NCBI RefSeq assembly: GCF_024346395.1
Contig: NZ_JAGQCW010000001.1
Location: 682,001-746,000, forward strand
Reading direction: 5' to 3'
From: Cyanobium sp. AMD-g
Lineage (GTDB): Bacteria > Cyanobacteriota > Cyanobacteriia > PCC-6307 > Cyanobiaceae
Length of the DNA: 64,000 bases
In this document: one piece after another, positions 27,014 to 36,926 of the stretch
How positions within the stretch are numbered: position 1 is the stretch's first letter
How the letters are laid out: the number at the start of each line of letters is the position of its first letter
The notes under the pieces: generated by a model
Seen by the model: only the letters and a program-made list of their open reading frames with translations
Told to the model about the DNA's origin: nothing
Database searches by the model: none
Program-made: the position numbers and the translations under genes

Positions 27014-28714
27014 GTGCTGCGCCTCAGCGAGCTGAAACTGCCGCTCGATCACAGCGCCGCCGATCTGGAGGTGGCCATCAGCCAGCGGCTGCGGCTGGCG
27101 CCCGGTGAACTGCGCCGCCACCAGCTGGTCAAACGCAGCGTCGATGCCCGACGCCGAGGGGCGATCTCCCTGGTGTATTGCCTCGACCTCGAGCTCGAGG
27201 GCGGCGCCAGGCGCCGCCTGCTGCGCCGCTTCGCCGGCGACCCCCACCTGCGTCCCACCCCGGACAGCCGCTACCGGCCCGTGGCCCGGGCCGATGGGAC
27301 GAGCGAGGCGCTGCGGCCTGTGGTGGTGGGCGCCGGCCCCTGTGGCTACTTCGCCGCCCTGCTGCTGGCCCAGATGGGTTGGCGGCCCCTGTTGCTGGAG
27401 CGGGGCAAGGTGGTGAAGGAGCGCACGGCGGACACCTTCGGCTTCTGGCACGGACGGCGCCGCTTCGATCCCGGCTCCAACGCCCAGTTCGGCGAGGGAG
27501 GGGCAGGCACCTTCTCCGACGGCAAGCTCTACAGCCAGGTGAGCGAAGAGCCCGCCTACATCCGCAAGGTGCTCGAAGAGCTGGTGGCCGCAGGGGCCGA
27601 CCCCGACATCCTCACCCTGCACCACCCCCACATCGGCACCTTCAAGCTGGCCACGGTGGTGCGGGGCCTGCGGGCCCGGATCGAGGCCCTGGGCGGCGAG
27701 GTCCGCTTCGGCCAGCACGTGGTCGAGTTGCTGTTGGAGGACGGGGCCGACCGGCGCCTTGCCGGTGTGCGCCTGGCCGACGGCACGGCCATCGCCACCC
27801 GGCATCTGGTGCTGGCGCCGGGCCACAGCGCCCGCGACACCTTCCAGATGCTGCATGGCCTGGGCGTGGCCATGGAGCCGAAGGCCTTTGCGGTCGGGGT
27901 GCGGATCGAGCATCCCCAGGTCCTGGTCGACCGGGCCCGCTGGGGGGAGGCTGCCGGCCATCCTCGCCTTGGACCGGCCGAGTACAAGCTGGTGCACCAC
28001 TGCAAAGGGAACGCCACAGCTGGCCGCAGCGTCTACAGCTTCTGCATGTGTCCCGGCGGCCTGGTGGTGGGCGCCACCTCGGAGGAAGGCTGCGTCGTCA
28101 CCAACGGCATGAGCCAGCACTCCCGCCGGGAACGCAATGCCAACAGCGGCCTGGTGGTGCCCGTGAGCCAGGAGGATCTGGCGCCCTACGGCCAGCCGGG
28201 GGCTGAGGCCCTGGCCGGGATGGCCTTCCAGCGCCACTGGGAGCAGCAGGCCTTCCGCCTCGGCGGTGGCGACTACCGGGCGCCGGCCCAGTGGCTGGGG
28301 GATTTCCTGGCCGGTCGCGCCAGCCAGGAGGCGCCTCCGGGAGCAGTGGAGGGGTCGTACCGGCCCGGGCTCCGCTTCGGCAGCCTCGATGGCTGCCTGC
28401 CGGACTATGTGCTCGAGGCGATCCGGGAGGCCCTGCCGGTCTTCGCCCGCCGCATCCCGGGCTATGCGATGGAGGGAGCCCTGCTCACCGGCGTCGAGAC
28501 GCGCACCTCCTCGCCGTTGCGGTTGCAGCGTCACCCGACGCGGCTTGAAAGCCTCAACACCCCGGGGCTCTTCCCCGCGGGGGAAGGGGGGGGGCATGCG
28601 GGCGGCATCCTTTCGGCCGCGATCGACGGCATCAAGGTGGCCGAAGCCGTGGCCCTCAGCCTCTGCGCACCGGCGCTGACTGGGACACCACCCCACTCCA
28701 CTGCACGGCCTTGA
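27014..28714 (+). CDS. FAD-dependent dehydrogenase of the COG2509 type
   Basis: A 566-residue flavoprotein. It has an N-terminal small domain (VLRLSELKLPLDHSAADLE), then the Rossmann motif VVVGAGPCGYFAALLLAQMG, WRPLLLERGKVVKERT, the family signature NAQFGEGGAGTFSDGKLYSQ, and a C-terminal FAD closure GLFPAGEGGGHAGGILSA. These conserved proteins are annotated NAD(FAD)-utilising dehydrogenases and lack an assigned substrate. The start is GTG at 27014, where similarity to family N-termini begins; an ATG at 26954 would add a Pro-rich tail and overlap a divergent small gene. The 3' end overlaps pgeF by 59 bases. Confidence 0.9.
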   Translation: MLRLSELKLPLDHSAADLEVAISQRLRLAPGELRRHQLVKRSVDARRRGAISLVYCLDLELEGGARRRLLRRFAGDPHLRPTPDSRYRPVARADGTSEALRPVVVGAGPCGYFAALLLAQMGWRPLLLERGKVVKERTADTFGFWHGRRRFDPGSNAQFGEGGAGTFSDGKLYSQVSEEPAYIRKVLEELVAAGADPDILTLHHPHIGTFKLATVVRGLRARIEALGGEVRFGQHVVELLLEDGADRRLAGVRLADGTAIATRHLVLAPGHSARDTFQMLHGLGVAMEPKAFAVGVRIEHPQVLVDRARWGEAAGHPRLGPAEYKLVHHCKGNATAGRSVYSFCMCPGGLVVGATSEEGCVVTNGMSQHSRRERNANSGLVVPVSQEDLAPYGQPGAEALAGMAFQRHWEQQAFRLGGGDYRAPAQWLGDFLAGRASQEAPPGAVEGSYRPGLRFGSLDGCLPDYVLEAIREALPVFARRIPGYAMEGALLTGVETRTSSPLRLQRHPTRLESLNTPGLFPAGEGGGHAGGILSAAIDGIKVAEAVALSLCAPALTGTPPHSTARP

Positions 28715-29492
28715 CCCGATCACGGCGCCAGGAATGGAACAGCTGCGGTTCGGCCGTCGTGCACAGCGGACAAAGGGCCATCCGCTCCGGCGCCAGGCCC
28801 AGCCGCTGCAGCTGCAACGCCGTGGCCCGGCGGATGTCCAGCCGATCCTTGCCGGGGTCCGGATCCAGCAGCAGGGCACCACAACGTTCGAGATCCGCCA
28901 GGACGTCATCCGGCGCCGGGCCGGGGGCGCCGGGCGCCTCCAGGGCGGCCGCCACCTGCAGGGTGACGGCGCGCTCCACCTGGTAGCGGATGCCACCCAC
29001 GGCTGGCCCGAGCGCCACCAGCAGCTGGTCCCGGCTGGCCCCGTCCGCCACCAGCGCTTCGATCGCCGCCGGCACGATCCGTGCCGCCACACCACGCCAG
29101 CCGGCATGACAGGCCGCCACCCGGCCGCCGGCGGGGTCGACGATCAGCACCGGGGTGCAGTCGGCGCCGCACACCCAGAGGCTCTGGCCGCCGCCATCGC
29201 TGCACAGTCCATCGGCCTCCGGCCAGGGGGCCCCCTCGGCCTCCCCGGCGGCGAGCAACGTGCCGCCATGCACCTGGCGGGTGCGGTGCACGCTCACACC
29301 GGCACTGATCTCCCCGGCCAGCTCCTCCGGCTCACGGCCCTGCCACTGGCGGGTGAAGAAGCCGTGCTCGAAGCCGGCCAGCAGGTCGCACTGGAGGTAA
29401 TGGCCGCCGTAGGTGCCCACCCAGGTCCAGCCGGGCAGGTCGTTGAAGCCCGCATCGGGCCGCTCGAAGGGGGGCTCGAGCGCCTCAGCCAT
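28656..29492 (-). CDS. pgeF: laccase-domain protein / purine nucleoside phosphorylase (YfiH, PgeF)
   Basis: A 278-residue member of the YfiH/DUF152 family, shown elsewhere to act on purine nucleosides and to edit peptidoglycan precursors. The zinc-site residues are visible in VHRTRQVHGG, VCGADCTPVLIVD and VAACHAGWRGVAARIV, followed by VALGPAVGGIRYQVE and CTTAEPQLFHSWRRD. Length is normal. It is the last gene of a minus-strand operon and overlaps tab2 by 8 bases. Confidence 0.92.
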   Translation of the reverse strand: MAEALEPPFERPDAGFNDLPGWTWVGTYGGHYLQCDLLAGFEHGFFTRQWQGREPEELAGEISAGVSVHRTRQVHGGTLLAAGEAEGAPWPEADGLCSDGGGQSLWVCGADCTPVLIVDPAGGRVAACHAGWRGVAARIVPAAIEALVADGASRDQLLVALGPAVGGIRYQVERAVTLQVAAALEAPGAPGPAPDDVLADLERCGALLLDPDPGKDRLDIRRATALQLQRLGLAPERMALCPLCTTAEPQLFHSWRRDRVKAVQWSGVVSQSAPVRRG

Positions 29493-30369
29493 CCGGCAGG
29501 TCCCGCAGCAGCCAGAAACCCTCGAGACTCGGCGCCTCCTCACTGGCCTGGATGGCGATGAACTGCAGACCGCCGGCCCGCTCCCGGGCCTCCGCCAGCG
29601 CCGTGCTGGCCAGCCGCGCTTCCTCCTCCGGCAGGCGGGCCAGGATCCAGCGGTCCTCCAGCCCGGCCTCCAGCACCAGCTGACCGGCGCAGACCTCCAG
29701 CCGCGCCGGCTCCAGGCCGGACAGCCAGCCGGCGATGGCCAGGGCCCGCCGGCGGCTGAACAGCCGGATCCCCGGCACGGGAGTGGCGGGATCCAGGCCC
29801 TCGGGCAGGGCCACCAGACCGGGGAAGGCGATCTCCCAGCCGCCGGCTTCGGCCAGGGTGGCGGGACTGAGGGTGGCCCAGCTCCAGGTGTCGCCCCGGG
29901 CCGCCTCCGGCAGGGGCAGCGCCACCGGCGCGATCGGCTGCGGCGGCGGGGCCAGGGGCCCGGCCATGTAGCCCGGCTCCTGGGGATAGACGGTCGCCTC
30001 CCGCTCCCGCAGCCACTCCAGCAGGCCATAACAGCGCCGGCTCGGCACCAGCTCCAGACCAAGCCCTTCGGCGGCCCGTTGCACCATGGCGCGCATCGAG
30101 CCGCGCCAGCAGCGCAGCCGACGCGGTGGCCCGTAGCCCTGCGTGGCGGCGTCCTTGATGGCCGTTTCGATCGCGCCGCGCAACCACTGCGAATTGACGC
30201 TGGCGGCCGGACAGGCCATCGACCAGCGGAAGGGTTCCGGCGCCGGCTGCAGCCCTGCCGTGGTGCAGATCAGCAGTTCCCAGCGCTTCTTGCCATCGGT
30301 CTCCAGGATCGGCCTGGAGTAGTAGTCGAGTTCCCAGTCAGGGCCAGGTGCCTGCAACGCTCCGCTCAT
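29485..30369 (-). CDS. Tab2/Atab2 family RNA-binding protein
   Basis: A 294-residue protein of the family that in Chlamydomonas and Arabidopsis is needed for translation of the psaB mRNA. Characteristic parts are WELDYYSRPILETDGKKRWELL at the N-terminus, WSMACPAASVNSQWLRGAIE, PRRLRCWRGSMRAMVQRAAE, YGLLEWLREREATVYPQEPG and FWLLRDLPDG at the end. It sits between an S1-domain gene (ATGA overlap at its start) and pgeF, which supports a role in RNA or translation control of photosystem I genes; the direct target is inference. Confidence 0.9.
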   Translation of the reverse strand: MSGALQAPGPDWELDYYSRPILETDGKKRWELLICTTAGLQPAPEPFRWSMACPAASVNSQWLRGAIETAIKDAATQGYGPPRRLRCWRGSMRAMVQRAAEGLGLELVPSRRCYGLLEWLREREATVYPQEPGYMAGPLAPPPQPIAPVALPLPEAARGDTWSWATLSPATLAEAGGWEIAFPGLVALPEGLDPATPVPGIRLFSRRRALAIAGWLSGLEPARLEVCAGQLVLEAGLEDRWILARLPEEEARLASTALAEARERAGGLQFIAIQASEEAPSLEGFWLLRDLPDG

Positions 30370-31634
30370 CCTGCGTCCTGTTCCTGCTGGCGCAGCAGCG
30401 ACCGGGCCCGGTGGGCCCGGTCCTCAGCCTCGGCCATCACCGTCTCCTTGGCGATCAGCAGCTCGCCGGCCGGACCTTCCAGCAGGGCCGTGTTGAGGGC
30501 GATGCGGCCCCGGGCGGGATCGATGGCGGTGATCAGGGCCTTGATGGCCTCCCCCTGCTGGAAGGCCTCGCGCAGGTCGCGCAGGACGCCGCCGGTGATG
30601 CAGGAGTGGTGCAGCAGGCCGCTGACGCCGCCCAGATCGACGAAGTACCCGTAGGGCTTGACCGAGGCCACATGGCCTTCCACCAGCTGGCCCACCTCCA
30701 GGGTGGCGAAGCGGGCCGCGGTGGCGGCCCGCTTCTCGGAGAGCACCAGCTTGCGGGTCTCGGCATTGACCTCCAGGAAGGCGACCCCCAGGGTCTGGCC
30801 GACGAGGGCCTCATGGTTCTCGCCGTCGTTCAGCTGGGAGCGGGGGATGAAGCCGCGCAGCCCCTCCAGATCGCAGGTGACGCCACCGCGGTTGAAGCCG
30901 CTCACCTTGACCTGCACCACCTTGCCCTCCTTCTCCAGCTGGCGCACCTTCTCCCAGCTGTGGCGCAGGGCGAGGGCACGGGCGCTGATCGTCACCATGC
31001 CATCGGCGTTCTGTTCCCGGGTGACGAGCACCTCGATCGGCAAGCCCTTGGGGAAGCGCTCCTTGAGGTTCGTGATCACCCCGAGGCCGCACTCGCTCTT
31101 GGGCATGAAGCCGGGGGCCTTGCCGCCGATGTCCACATAGACACCGTCGCTTTCCATGCCGATCACCACCCCCTTGACCACCTCTCCGGTGGTGCCGACC
31201 GGAGCGTTCTCATCAAGGGCGGCGAGGAAGGCCTCCTCATCGAAATCGAAATCATCCACGGTGCGGGCCTGGCGGGACGCCGCCGCAGGCGCGGCGTCGG
31301 CGGCAGCACGGCTGGCCGCAGGTGCCGACCCGCCGCGGCGATCGGACGCCGGGCCGAGCAGGTCGGCCATGGTGAGGCCTTCGAGGTCATCCATGCTGAA
31401 GCGGTCCTCGTCCGCCGGGGGGGCCGACGGCGGGCGCACCGGCGGGGCGGCCGGGCTCGACGCGGAAGGGGCAGGGGGTGCTTCGGCCACCACCTCCTCC
31501 TCCTTCTTGATCATCAACACCTGGGGGGGTTTGCGCAGCGGCGCCGGGGCCGACCCGGAAGGCCTCGCCGGCGGCATCGGGCGCTGGGCGGGGTTCCTGG
31601 GCTGACGCGGCGCGGGGTTGCCGGTTCCTGCCAT
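30366..31634 (-). CDS. S1-domain RNA-binding protein (ribosomal protein S1 paralogue)
   Basis: A 422-residue protein. Residues 1-130 are a Pro/Ala-rich, probably disordered region with an acidic SMDDLEGLTMADLL patch and DDFDFDEEAFLAALDE. Three S1 OB-fold repeats follow, starting at GEVVKGVVIGMESDGVYVDI, VQVKVSGFNRGGVTCDLEGL and GQLVEGHVASVKPYGYFVDL. The layout matches the second, shorter S1-type protein (Rps1b/Nbp1-like) of cyanobacteria rather than a full S1. ATG 31634 is preferred over an upstream in-frame start. Overlaps tab2 by ATGA, so both are likely translated together. Confidence 0.92.
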   Translation of the reverse strand: MAGTGNPAPRQPRNPAQRPMPPARPSGSAPAPLRKPPQVLMIKKEEEVVAEAPPAPSASSPAAPPVRPPSAPPADEDRFSMDDLEGLTMADLLGPASDRRGGSAPAASRAAADAAPAAASRQARTVDDFDFDEEAFLAALDENAPVGTTGEVVKGVVIGMESDGVYVDIGGKAPGFMPKSECGLGVITNLKERFPKGLPIEVLVTREQNADGMVTISARALALRHSWEKVRQLEKEGKVVQVKVSGFNRGGVTCDLEGLRGFIPRSQLNDGENHEALVGQTLGVAFLEVNAETRKLVLSEKRAATAARFATLEVGQLVEGHVASVKPYGYFVDLGGVSGLLHHSCITGGVLRDLREAFQQGEAIKALITAIDPARGRIALNTALLEGPAGELLIAKETVMAEAEDRAHRARSLLRQQEQDAG

Positions 31635-31690
31635 GGAGGTCCTCAGCGAAGCACGGGGCTCCACACTGTACGAATCACCCGTGGAGGCCG

Positions 31691-32497
31691 ATGCCCCCCA
31701 GCACCGAGCGACGCCTCGCCAGTCTCAGCTGGACAGCGGTGCGTGACCAGGCCGCCCGACGGGGCAGCACGGTGGTGTGGCCGTTCGGAGCCATCGAGCA
31801 GCACGGGCCCCTGCTGCCCCTGGGCACCGATGGCCTGTTCGCCGAACGGGTGGCTGAAGCGGTGCTGGAGCGGCTCGACCCCGACCTGCCGATCTGGCGG
31901 CTGCCGCTGCAGAGCATCGGCTTTTCACCGGAGCACCTGGGCTTCCCGGGAACCCTCAGCCTTCCGGCCGATCTGGTGATTGAGCTGGTGCGCAGCGTGG
32001 GCAAGGGGATCGCCGCGGCGGGCTTTCAGCGGTTGGTGCTGTTCAACGCCCATGGCGGCCAGATCGGCCTGCTGGAGGCAGCGGCGCGGGAACTGCGGGT
32101 GCTGGAACCCGGCCTGGCGGTCCTGCCCTGCTTCCTCTGGCGTGGCGCCGATGGCCTGGCGGAACTGATTCCCGAACCGGAACGCAGCACCGGGCTCCAC
32201 GCCGGCCTGGCGGAGACCAGCCTGATGCTGTTTCTGGAGCCGGCCACCGTCGGGCCCGTGCCCGCGGCCGACGGACTGGCTGCCTCGCCACCGCCGCCCA
32301 CCGGCTGGAGCCTGGAGGGGGCCTGCCCCTGTGCCTGGCTCACGGAGGAACTGAGCGCCAGTGGCGTCATCGGTGATCCCAGCGATGCCAGCGACGACCT
32401 CGGCCGCAAACTCTTTCTGCGCCTGGTGGGCAGCTGGGAGCGGCGCCTCGACGCGCTGGTACGCAGCGACTGGCCGGCGACTTCCGGCAGAGCATGA
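31691..32497 (+). CDS. creatininase family amidohydrolase
   Basis: A 268-residue protein. The metal-binding motifs are VVWPFGAIEQHGPLLPLGTD (Glu, His, Asp), LVLFNAHGGQIGLLE, and the HAG-xxETS box read as LHAGLAETSLML. The superfamily includes creatininase and enzymes of flavin, riboflavin and mycofactocin metabolism; creatinine itself is improbable here. It shares a 56-base divergent promoter region with the S1-domain gene. Confidence 0.88.
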   Translation: MPPSTERRLASLSWTAVRDQAARRGSTVVWPFGAIEQHGPLLPLGTDGLFAERVAEAVLERLDPDLPIWRLPLQSIGFSPEHLGFPGTLSLPADLVIELVRSVGKGIAAAGFQRLVLFNAHGGQIGLLEAAARELRVLEPGLAVLPCFLWRGADGLAELIPEPERSTGLHAGLAETSLMLFLEPATVGPVPAADGLAASPPPPTGWSLEGACPCAWLTEELSASGVIGDPSDASDDLGRKLFLRLVGSWERRLDALVRSDWPATSGRA

Positions 32498-32532
32498 CTA
32501 GAGTCGCCTGATTGACTGAGCCTGCGGTTCCC

Positions 32533-33264
32533 ATGCCCACCCTCGAAACCACCACGTCCGTTGATGCTGCAACGGTCCCGCTCGAGGGGAGCGAACTTCC
32601 CGACTTCACCACCGCCGCCTACAAGGACGCCTACAGCCGCATCAACGCGATCGTGATCGAAGGCGAGCAGGAAGCCCATGACAACTACATGTCGCTGGGG
32701 ACACTGCTTCCCGACCAGGCCGAGGAACTGGCCCGCCTGGCCCGCATGGAGCTCAAGCACATGAAGGGCTTCACCGCCTGTGCCAACAACCTGGGCGTCA
32801 CCGCCGACATGCCCTTCGCCCAGGAGTTCTTCTCCCCCCTGCGCAACAATTTCCAGGCGGCCCTCAAGGACGGCAAGGTGGTCACCTGCCTGCTGATCCA
32901 GGCCCTGCTGATCGAAGCTTTCGCCATCTCGGCCTATCACATCTATATCCCTGTGGCCGATCCTTTCGCCCGCAAGATCACCGAGGGGGTCGTCAAGGAT
33001 GAGTACACCCACCTCAACTACGGCCAGGAGTGGCTCAAGGCCCACCTGGAGGAGTCCCGCGCCGAGCTGGAGCAGGCCAACCGCGACAACCTTCCCCATG
33101 TGCGTCGGATGCTCGATCGGGTCGCCGCCGATGCCGCCGTCCTGCACATGGAGAAGGAAGACCTGATCGAGGATTTCCTGATCGCCTACCAGGACGCCCT
33201 CACGGACATCGGCTTCACCCCTCGGGAGATCGCCCGCATGGCTGCCGCGGCCCTCGTGGGCTGA
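32533..33264 (+). CDS. ado: aldehyde deformylating oxygenase
   Basis: A ferritin-like diiron enzyme that turns fatty aldehydes into alkanes or alkenes plus formate; 243 residues. Diiron ligands are visible in [12 protein letters not shown] (Glu), [10 protein letters not shown] (Glu, His), [11 protein letters not shown] (Glu) and [13 protein letters not shown] (Glu, His). The ATG at 32533 is the last of two close starts and gives the usual MPTLE N-terminus. It is followed by its partner aar 81 bases on, the conserved cyanobacterial order. Confidence 0.97.
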   Translation: MPTLETTTSVDAATVPLEGSELPDFTTAAYKDAYSRINAIVIEGEQEAHDNYMSLGTLLPDQAEELARLARMELKHMKGFTACANNLGVTADMPFAQEFFSPLRNNFQAALKDGKVVTCLLIQALLIEAFAISAYHIYIPVADPFARKITEGVVKDEYTHLNYGQEWLKAHLEESRAELEQANRDNLPHVRRMLDRVAADAAVLHMEKEDLIEDFLIAYQDALTDIGFTPREIARMAAAALVG

Positions 33265-33290
33265 GCCAACGGCTCAAGCTCAGCGGGAGA

Positions 33291-33312
33291 GGATGTAGCG
33301 TCGGCGACATCC
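33291..33312. other. inverted repeat in the ado-aar gap
   Basis: GGATGT (33291-33296) pairs with ACATCC (33307-33312) around a 10-base GC-rich loop. It may modulate the balance of the two alkane-pathway products; no T-run follows. Confidence 0.4.
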
Positions 33313-33345
33313 GGCCCATCAGCGCCGCCGCATTCCTGTTTCTGC

Positions 33346-34395
33346 ATGTTCGGCCTCATCGGTCATTCCACCAGCTTCGAGTCGGCGCGCAACCTGGCGC
33401 GAAGCCTCGGTTTTGAGGAGTACGCCGATGGGGATCTGGACATGTGGTGCAGCGCTCCACCCCAGTTGGTGGAAAGGATCAGCGTCACCAGCCCAACGGG
33501 CAAGCGCATTGAAGGGGCCTACATCGATTCGGTGTTTGTGCCCGAAATGCTGAGCCGCTTCAAGACGGCCAAGCGCAAGGTGCTCAATGCCATGGAACTG
33601 GCCCAGAAAAACGGCATCGACATCACCGCCCTGGGTGGCTTCACGTCGATCATTTTCGAGGACTTCAAGCTGCTCAGGGAGCAGCAGGTGCGTGCCACCA
33701 CCCTGGACTGGCAGCGCTTCACCACGGGCAACACCCACACCGCCTGGGTGATCTGCCGCCAGGTGGAGGAGAACGCCCCACGGCTGGGCATCGACCTGCG
33801 GCGGGCGAAGGTGGCCGTGGTGGGCGCCACCGGTGACATCGGCAGTGCCGTCTGCCGCTGGCTCTCCCAACGCACCGGCGTTCAGGAACTGCTGCTGGTG
33901 GCCCGCCGGCCCCAGCCCCTGGCCGATCTCCAGCAGGAGCTGGGCGGTGGCCGCATCCTTGCCTTGGAAGAGGCCCTGGACGAGGCGGATGTGGTGGTGT
34001 GGGTCGCCAGCCTGGCCCAGGCCAGCAGCCTCGATCCCAGCCGCCTGCGCCGTCCCTGCCTGATGATCGATGGGGGCTACCCCAAGAATCTGGACACCAA
34101 GGCCACTGGCGATGGCATCCACGTGTTGAAGGGGGGCATCGTCGCCTTCGGCTCCGACATCGGCTGGCAGATGATGGAGGCGGCGGACATGGCCAACCCC
34201 CAGCGTGAGATGTTCGCCTGCTTCGCCGAAGCGATGCTGCTGGAGTTCGAAGGCCTGCACACCAACTTCAGCTGGGGCCGCAACAACATCACCCTGGAGA
34301 AGATGGATCTGATCGGCACCGCCTCACTTCGCCACGGTTTCCAGGCCTTGAGCCTGGAAACCCCAGCACCGGTCCCCAGCCTCTCCTCGACCTGA
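33346..34395 (+). CDS. aar: long-chain acyl-[acyl-carrier-protein] reductase
   Basis: Reduces fatty acyl-ACP to aldehyde with NADPH, supplying ado. 349 residues: [20 protein letters not shown] at the N-terminus, [17 protein letters not shown], the Rossmann motif [19 protein letters not shown], and [16 protein letters not shown], containing the cysteine expected to form the acyl-thioester intermediate. It is upstream of accA, which feeds malonyl-CoA into the same fatty-acid pool. Confidence 0.97.
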   Translation: MFGLIGHSTSFESARNLARSLGFEEYADGDLDMWCSAPPQLVERISVTSPTGKRIEGAYIDSVFVPEMLSRFKTAKRKVLNAMELAQKNGIDITALGGFTSIIFEDFKLLREQQVRATTLDWQRFTTGNTHTAWVICRQVEENAPRLGIDLRRAKVAVVGATGDIGSAVCRWLSQRTGVQELLLVARRPQPLADLQQELGGGRILALEEALDEADVVVWVASLAQASSLDPSRLRRPCLMIDGGYPKNLDTKATGDGIHVLKGGIVAFGSDIGWQMMEAADMANPQREMFACFAEAMLLEFEGLHTNFSWGRNNITLEKMDLIGTASLRHGFQALSLETPAPVPSLSST

Positions 34396-34433
34396 TTTCC
34401 TCTCCACCTGATCCGTCCCCTGCTCCTCCAACC

Positions 34434-35423
34434 ATGGCCCGCCGCGTCCTGCTGGACTTCGAGAAACCACTGGTGGAGCTGGAGGAGCAGATCGAGCAGA
34501 TCCGCCAGCTGGCCCGCGATTCCGAAGTCGATGTGAGCCAGCAGCTGCTGCAGCTGGAAACCCTCGCCACCCGGCGCCGCGAGGAGATCTTCAGCTCCCT
34601 CAGCCCGGCCCAGAAGATCCAGGTGGCCCGCCACCCCCAGCGGCCCAGCACCCTCGATTACATCCAGGTCATCACCGACGAGTGGATCGAGCTGCACGGC
34701 GACCGCCGCGGCAACGACGACCGCGCCCTGGTGGGCGGTGTGGGACGCATCGGCGACCAGGCGGTGGTGCTGCTCGGCCACCAGAAGGGCCGGGACATGA
34801 AGGAGAACGTGGCCCGCAACTTCGGCATGGCCTCACCCGGTGGCTACCGCAAGGCGATGCGGCTGATGGACCACGCCGACCGCTTCCGTCTGCCGATCCT
34901 CAGCTTCATCGACACCCCCGGTGCCTACGCCGGGGTCAAGGCCGAGGAGGAGGGCCAGGGCGAAGCGATCGCCGTCAACCTGCGCGAAATGTTCCGCCTG
35001 CGGGTGCCCATCATCGCCGTGGTGATCGGTGAGGGAGGCTCCGGCGGCGCCCTCGGCATCGGGGTGGCCGATCGGCTGCTGATGTTCGAGCACAGCGTCT
35101 ACACCGTGGCCAGCCCGGAAGCCTGCGCTTCGATCCTCTGGCGCGATGCGGCCAAAGCGCCCGCCGCCGCCGAGGCCCTGCGCATCACCGGTGCCGACCT
35201 GCTGCAGCTGGGGCTGGTGGATGCCCTGCTGAAGGAACCCTCCGGGGGCAACCACTGGGCGCCGATGCAGGCCGCCGAGACGCTGCGCGCAGCCCTCCTG
35301 GGGCAGCTCGCCGAGCTGCAGACCTGCAGCGAATCCGCCCTGCTGGAGGCCCGTTACGCCAAGTTCCGGCGCATGGGCCAGGTTCTGGAGGGGGCGGCGA
35401 CGGATCCCGCCTTCGCGCCGTAG
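34434..35423 (+). CDS. accA: acetyl-CoA carboxylase carboxyltransferase subunit alpha
   Basis: 329 residues. Transfers the carboxyl from carboxybiotin to acetyl-CoA with AccD, first step of fatty-acid synthesis. Diagnostic segments are [80 protein letters not shown] and [17 protein letters not shown]. Follows aar on the same strand, so acyl supply and alkane formation may be co-regulated. Confidence 0.98.
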   Translation: MARRVLLDFEKPLVELEEQIEQIRQLARDSEVDVSQQLLQLETLATRRREEIFSSLSPAQKIQVARHPQRPSTLDYIQVITDEWIELHGDRRGNDDRALVGGVGRIGDQAVVLLGHQKGRDMKENVARNFGMASPGGYRKAMRLMDHADRFRLPILSFIDTPGAYAGVKAEEEGQGEAIAVNLREMFRLRVPIIAVVIGEGGSGGALGIGVADRLLMFEHSVYTVASPEACASILWRDAAKAPAAAEALRITGADLLQLGLVDALLKEPSGGNHWAPMQAAETLRAALLGQLAELQTCSESALLEARYAKFRRMGQVLEGAATDPAFAP

Positions 35424-35448
35424 GGTTGATCCACTGCCTGCCTGCCCG

Positions 35449-36159
35449 TTGCCCGCTGCCCTGATCACCGGTGCCTCCCGCGGCATCGGCGCTGCCGCCG
35501 CCCGCCGCTTTGCCGCCGAGGGCTACGACCTCCTGCTGGTGGCCCGGGGCCGTGCCGATCTCGATCAGCTCGCCGAGGACCTTCGGGGGACGAGCCGGCG
35601 CGTCGAAACCCTGGCCCTTGACCTGACCCATGTGGAGGCCGTCCCCGGGGCGATGGCCGAACTGCTCGGGCGAGGGCTCCAGCCTTCGGTCGTGATCAAC
35701 AACGCCGGTGCCGCCTGGACCGGCCCGCTGGCGGCCATGCCCATCGAGCGCTGGCAGTGGCTCCTGCAGCTCAACCTGACCAGTGTCTTCCAGGTCTGCC
35801 AGGCGGTGCTGCCCGGCCTGCGCCAGGCCGGTGGCGGTCGGATCATCAACGTCAGCAGCCATGCCGCCCGTCATGCCTTCCCGGACTGGGGGGCCTACTG
35901 CGTCAGCAAGGCCGCCCTGGCGTCCTTCAGCCGCTGCCTTGAGGCGGAGGAACGGGCCGCCGGCATCGCCGTGAGCACCCTCACCCTGGGGGCGGTGAAT
36001 ACACCTCTCTGGGACAGTGAAACCGTCCACAGTTCCTTCGACCGACATGCCATGCTTTCCGCGGAGCAGGTGGCTGAATCCCTGCTCTACCTTGCGCGGC
36101 AACCCAACAGCCAGACGGTTGAGGACCTCACCCTGATGCCAGCCGCCGGAGCCTTCTAA
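35449..36159 (+). CDS. short-chain dehydrogenase/reductase
   Basis: A 236-residue classical SDR: ALITGASRGIGAAAARRFA (cofactor site), INNAGAAWTGPLAAM, NVSSHAARHAFPDWGAYCVSKAALASF with catalytic Ser, Tyr and Lys. Cofactor and substrate cannot be read with certainty; the Arg after TGAS favours NADPH. The start is TTG at 35449. It lies 25 bases after accA and 8 before folE, so an operon is likely. Confidence 0.9.
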   Translation: MPAALITGASRGIGAAAARRFAAEGYDLLLVARGRADLDQLAEDLRGTSRRVETLALDLTHVEAVPGAMAELLGRGLQPSVVINNAGAAWTGPLAAMPIERWQWLLQLNLTSVFQVCQAVLPGLRQAGGGRIINVSSHAARHAFPDWGAYCVSKAALASFSRCLEAEERAAGIAVSTLTLGAVNTPLWDSETVHSSFDRHAMLSAEQVAESLLYLARQPNSQTVEDLTLMPAAGAF

Positions 36160-36167
36160 CCCCCCCT

Positions 36168-36911
36168 ATGACATCCACCCTTCCCAGCGGCCTCAGCGCC
36201 CGTCAGGCCGCTCCCGTCACGACGCCCATTCCTGTCAGCCTGCGGATCCGCGAGCGACTGCAGAAGGAAGGGGTGCCGTTTCTGGCCAACGACAACATTT
36301 CCGAGCACCTGCGCGAAGGAGAGCTCGACCAGCTGGAGATCGAAGTCGCCGGCAAGGTGCGCGACCTGCTGCGCAGCCTGGTGATCGATATCGATAACGA
36401 CCACAACACCGAGGAGACGGCCGAACGGGTGGCCAAGATGTATCTCCATGAGGTGTTCAAGGGTCGCTACCACGAGCAACCCAAGATCGCCAGCTTCCCC
36501 AACGTGAAGCAACTCGATGAGATCTACACGGTGGGGCCCATCTCCATCCGCTCTGCCTGTTCCCACCATCTGGTACCGATCCTTGGCAACTGCTGGATCG
36601 GGATCAAGCCCGGTGAAAGGGTGATCGGCCTGTCGAAGTTCTCCCGGGTGGCCGACTGGGTGTTCTCACGGCCCCACATCCAGGAGGAGGCCGTGATCAT
36701 CCTCGCCGATGAGATCGAACGCCTCTGTGAGCCCCTCGGCCTTGCGATCCTTGTCAAAGCCCAGCATTACTGCATGAAATGGCGCGGGGTGAAGGAACCC
36801 CAGACCAGCATGGTGAACTCCGTCGTGCGCGGTGATTTCCGCCACGACCCCAGCCTCAAGCAGGAGTTCTTCGAACTCGTGCGTCAGCAGGAGTCGATGC
36901 TCGGCAACTGA
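36168..36911 (+). CDS. folE: GTP cyclohydrolase I
   Basis: A 247-residue enzyme converting GTP to 7,8-dihydroneopterin triphosphate for folate and pterin synthesis. It shows DNDHNTEETAERVAKMYLHE, VGPISIRSACSHHLVPILGN (zinc Cys and His, GTP-binding) and LVKAQHYCMKWRGVKEPQTS (second zinc Cys). N-terminal 40 residues are an unstructured extension. Complete and probably active. Confidence 0.97.
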   Translation: MTSTLPSGLSARQAAPVTTPIPVSLRIRERLQKEGVPFLANDNISEHLREGELDQLEIEVAGKVRDLLRSLVIDIDNDHNTEETAERVAKMYLHEVFKGRYHEQPKIASFPNVKQLDEIYTVGPISIRSACSHHLVPILGNCWIGIKPGERVIGLSKFSRVADWVFSRPHIQEEAVIILADEIERLCEPLGLAILVKAQHYCMKWRGVKEPQTSMVNSVVRGDFRHDPSLKQEFFELVRQQESMLGN

Positions 36912-36926
36912 GCCGCTGGCCGGCGC

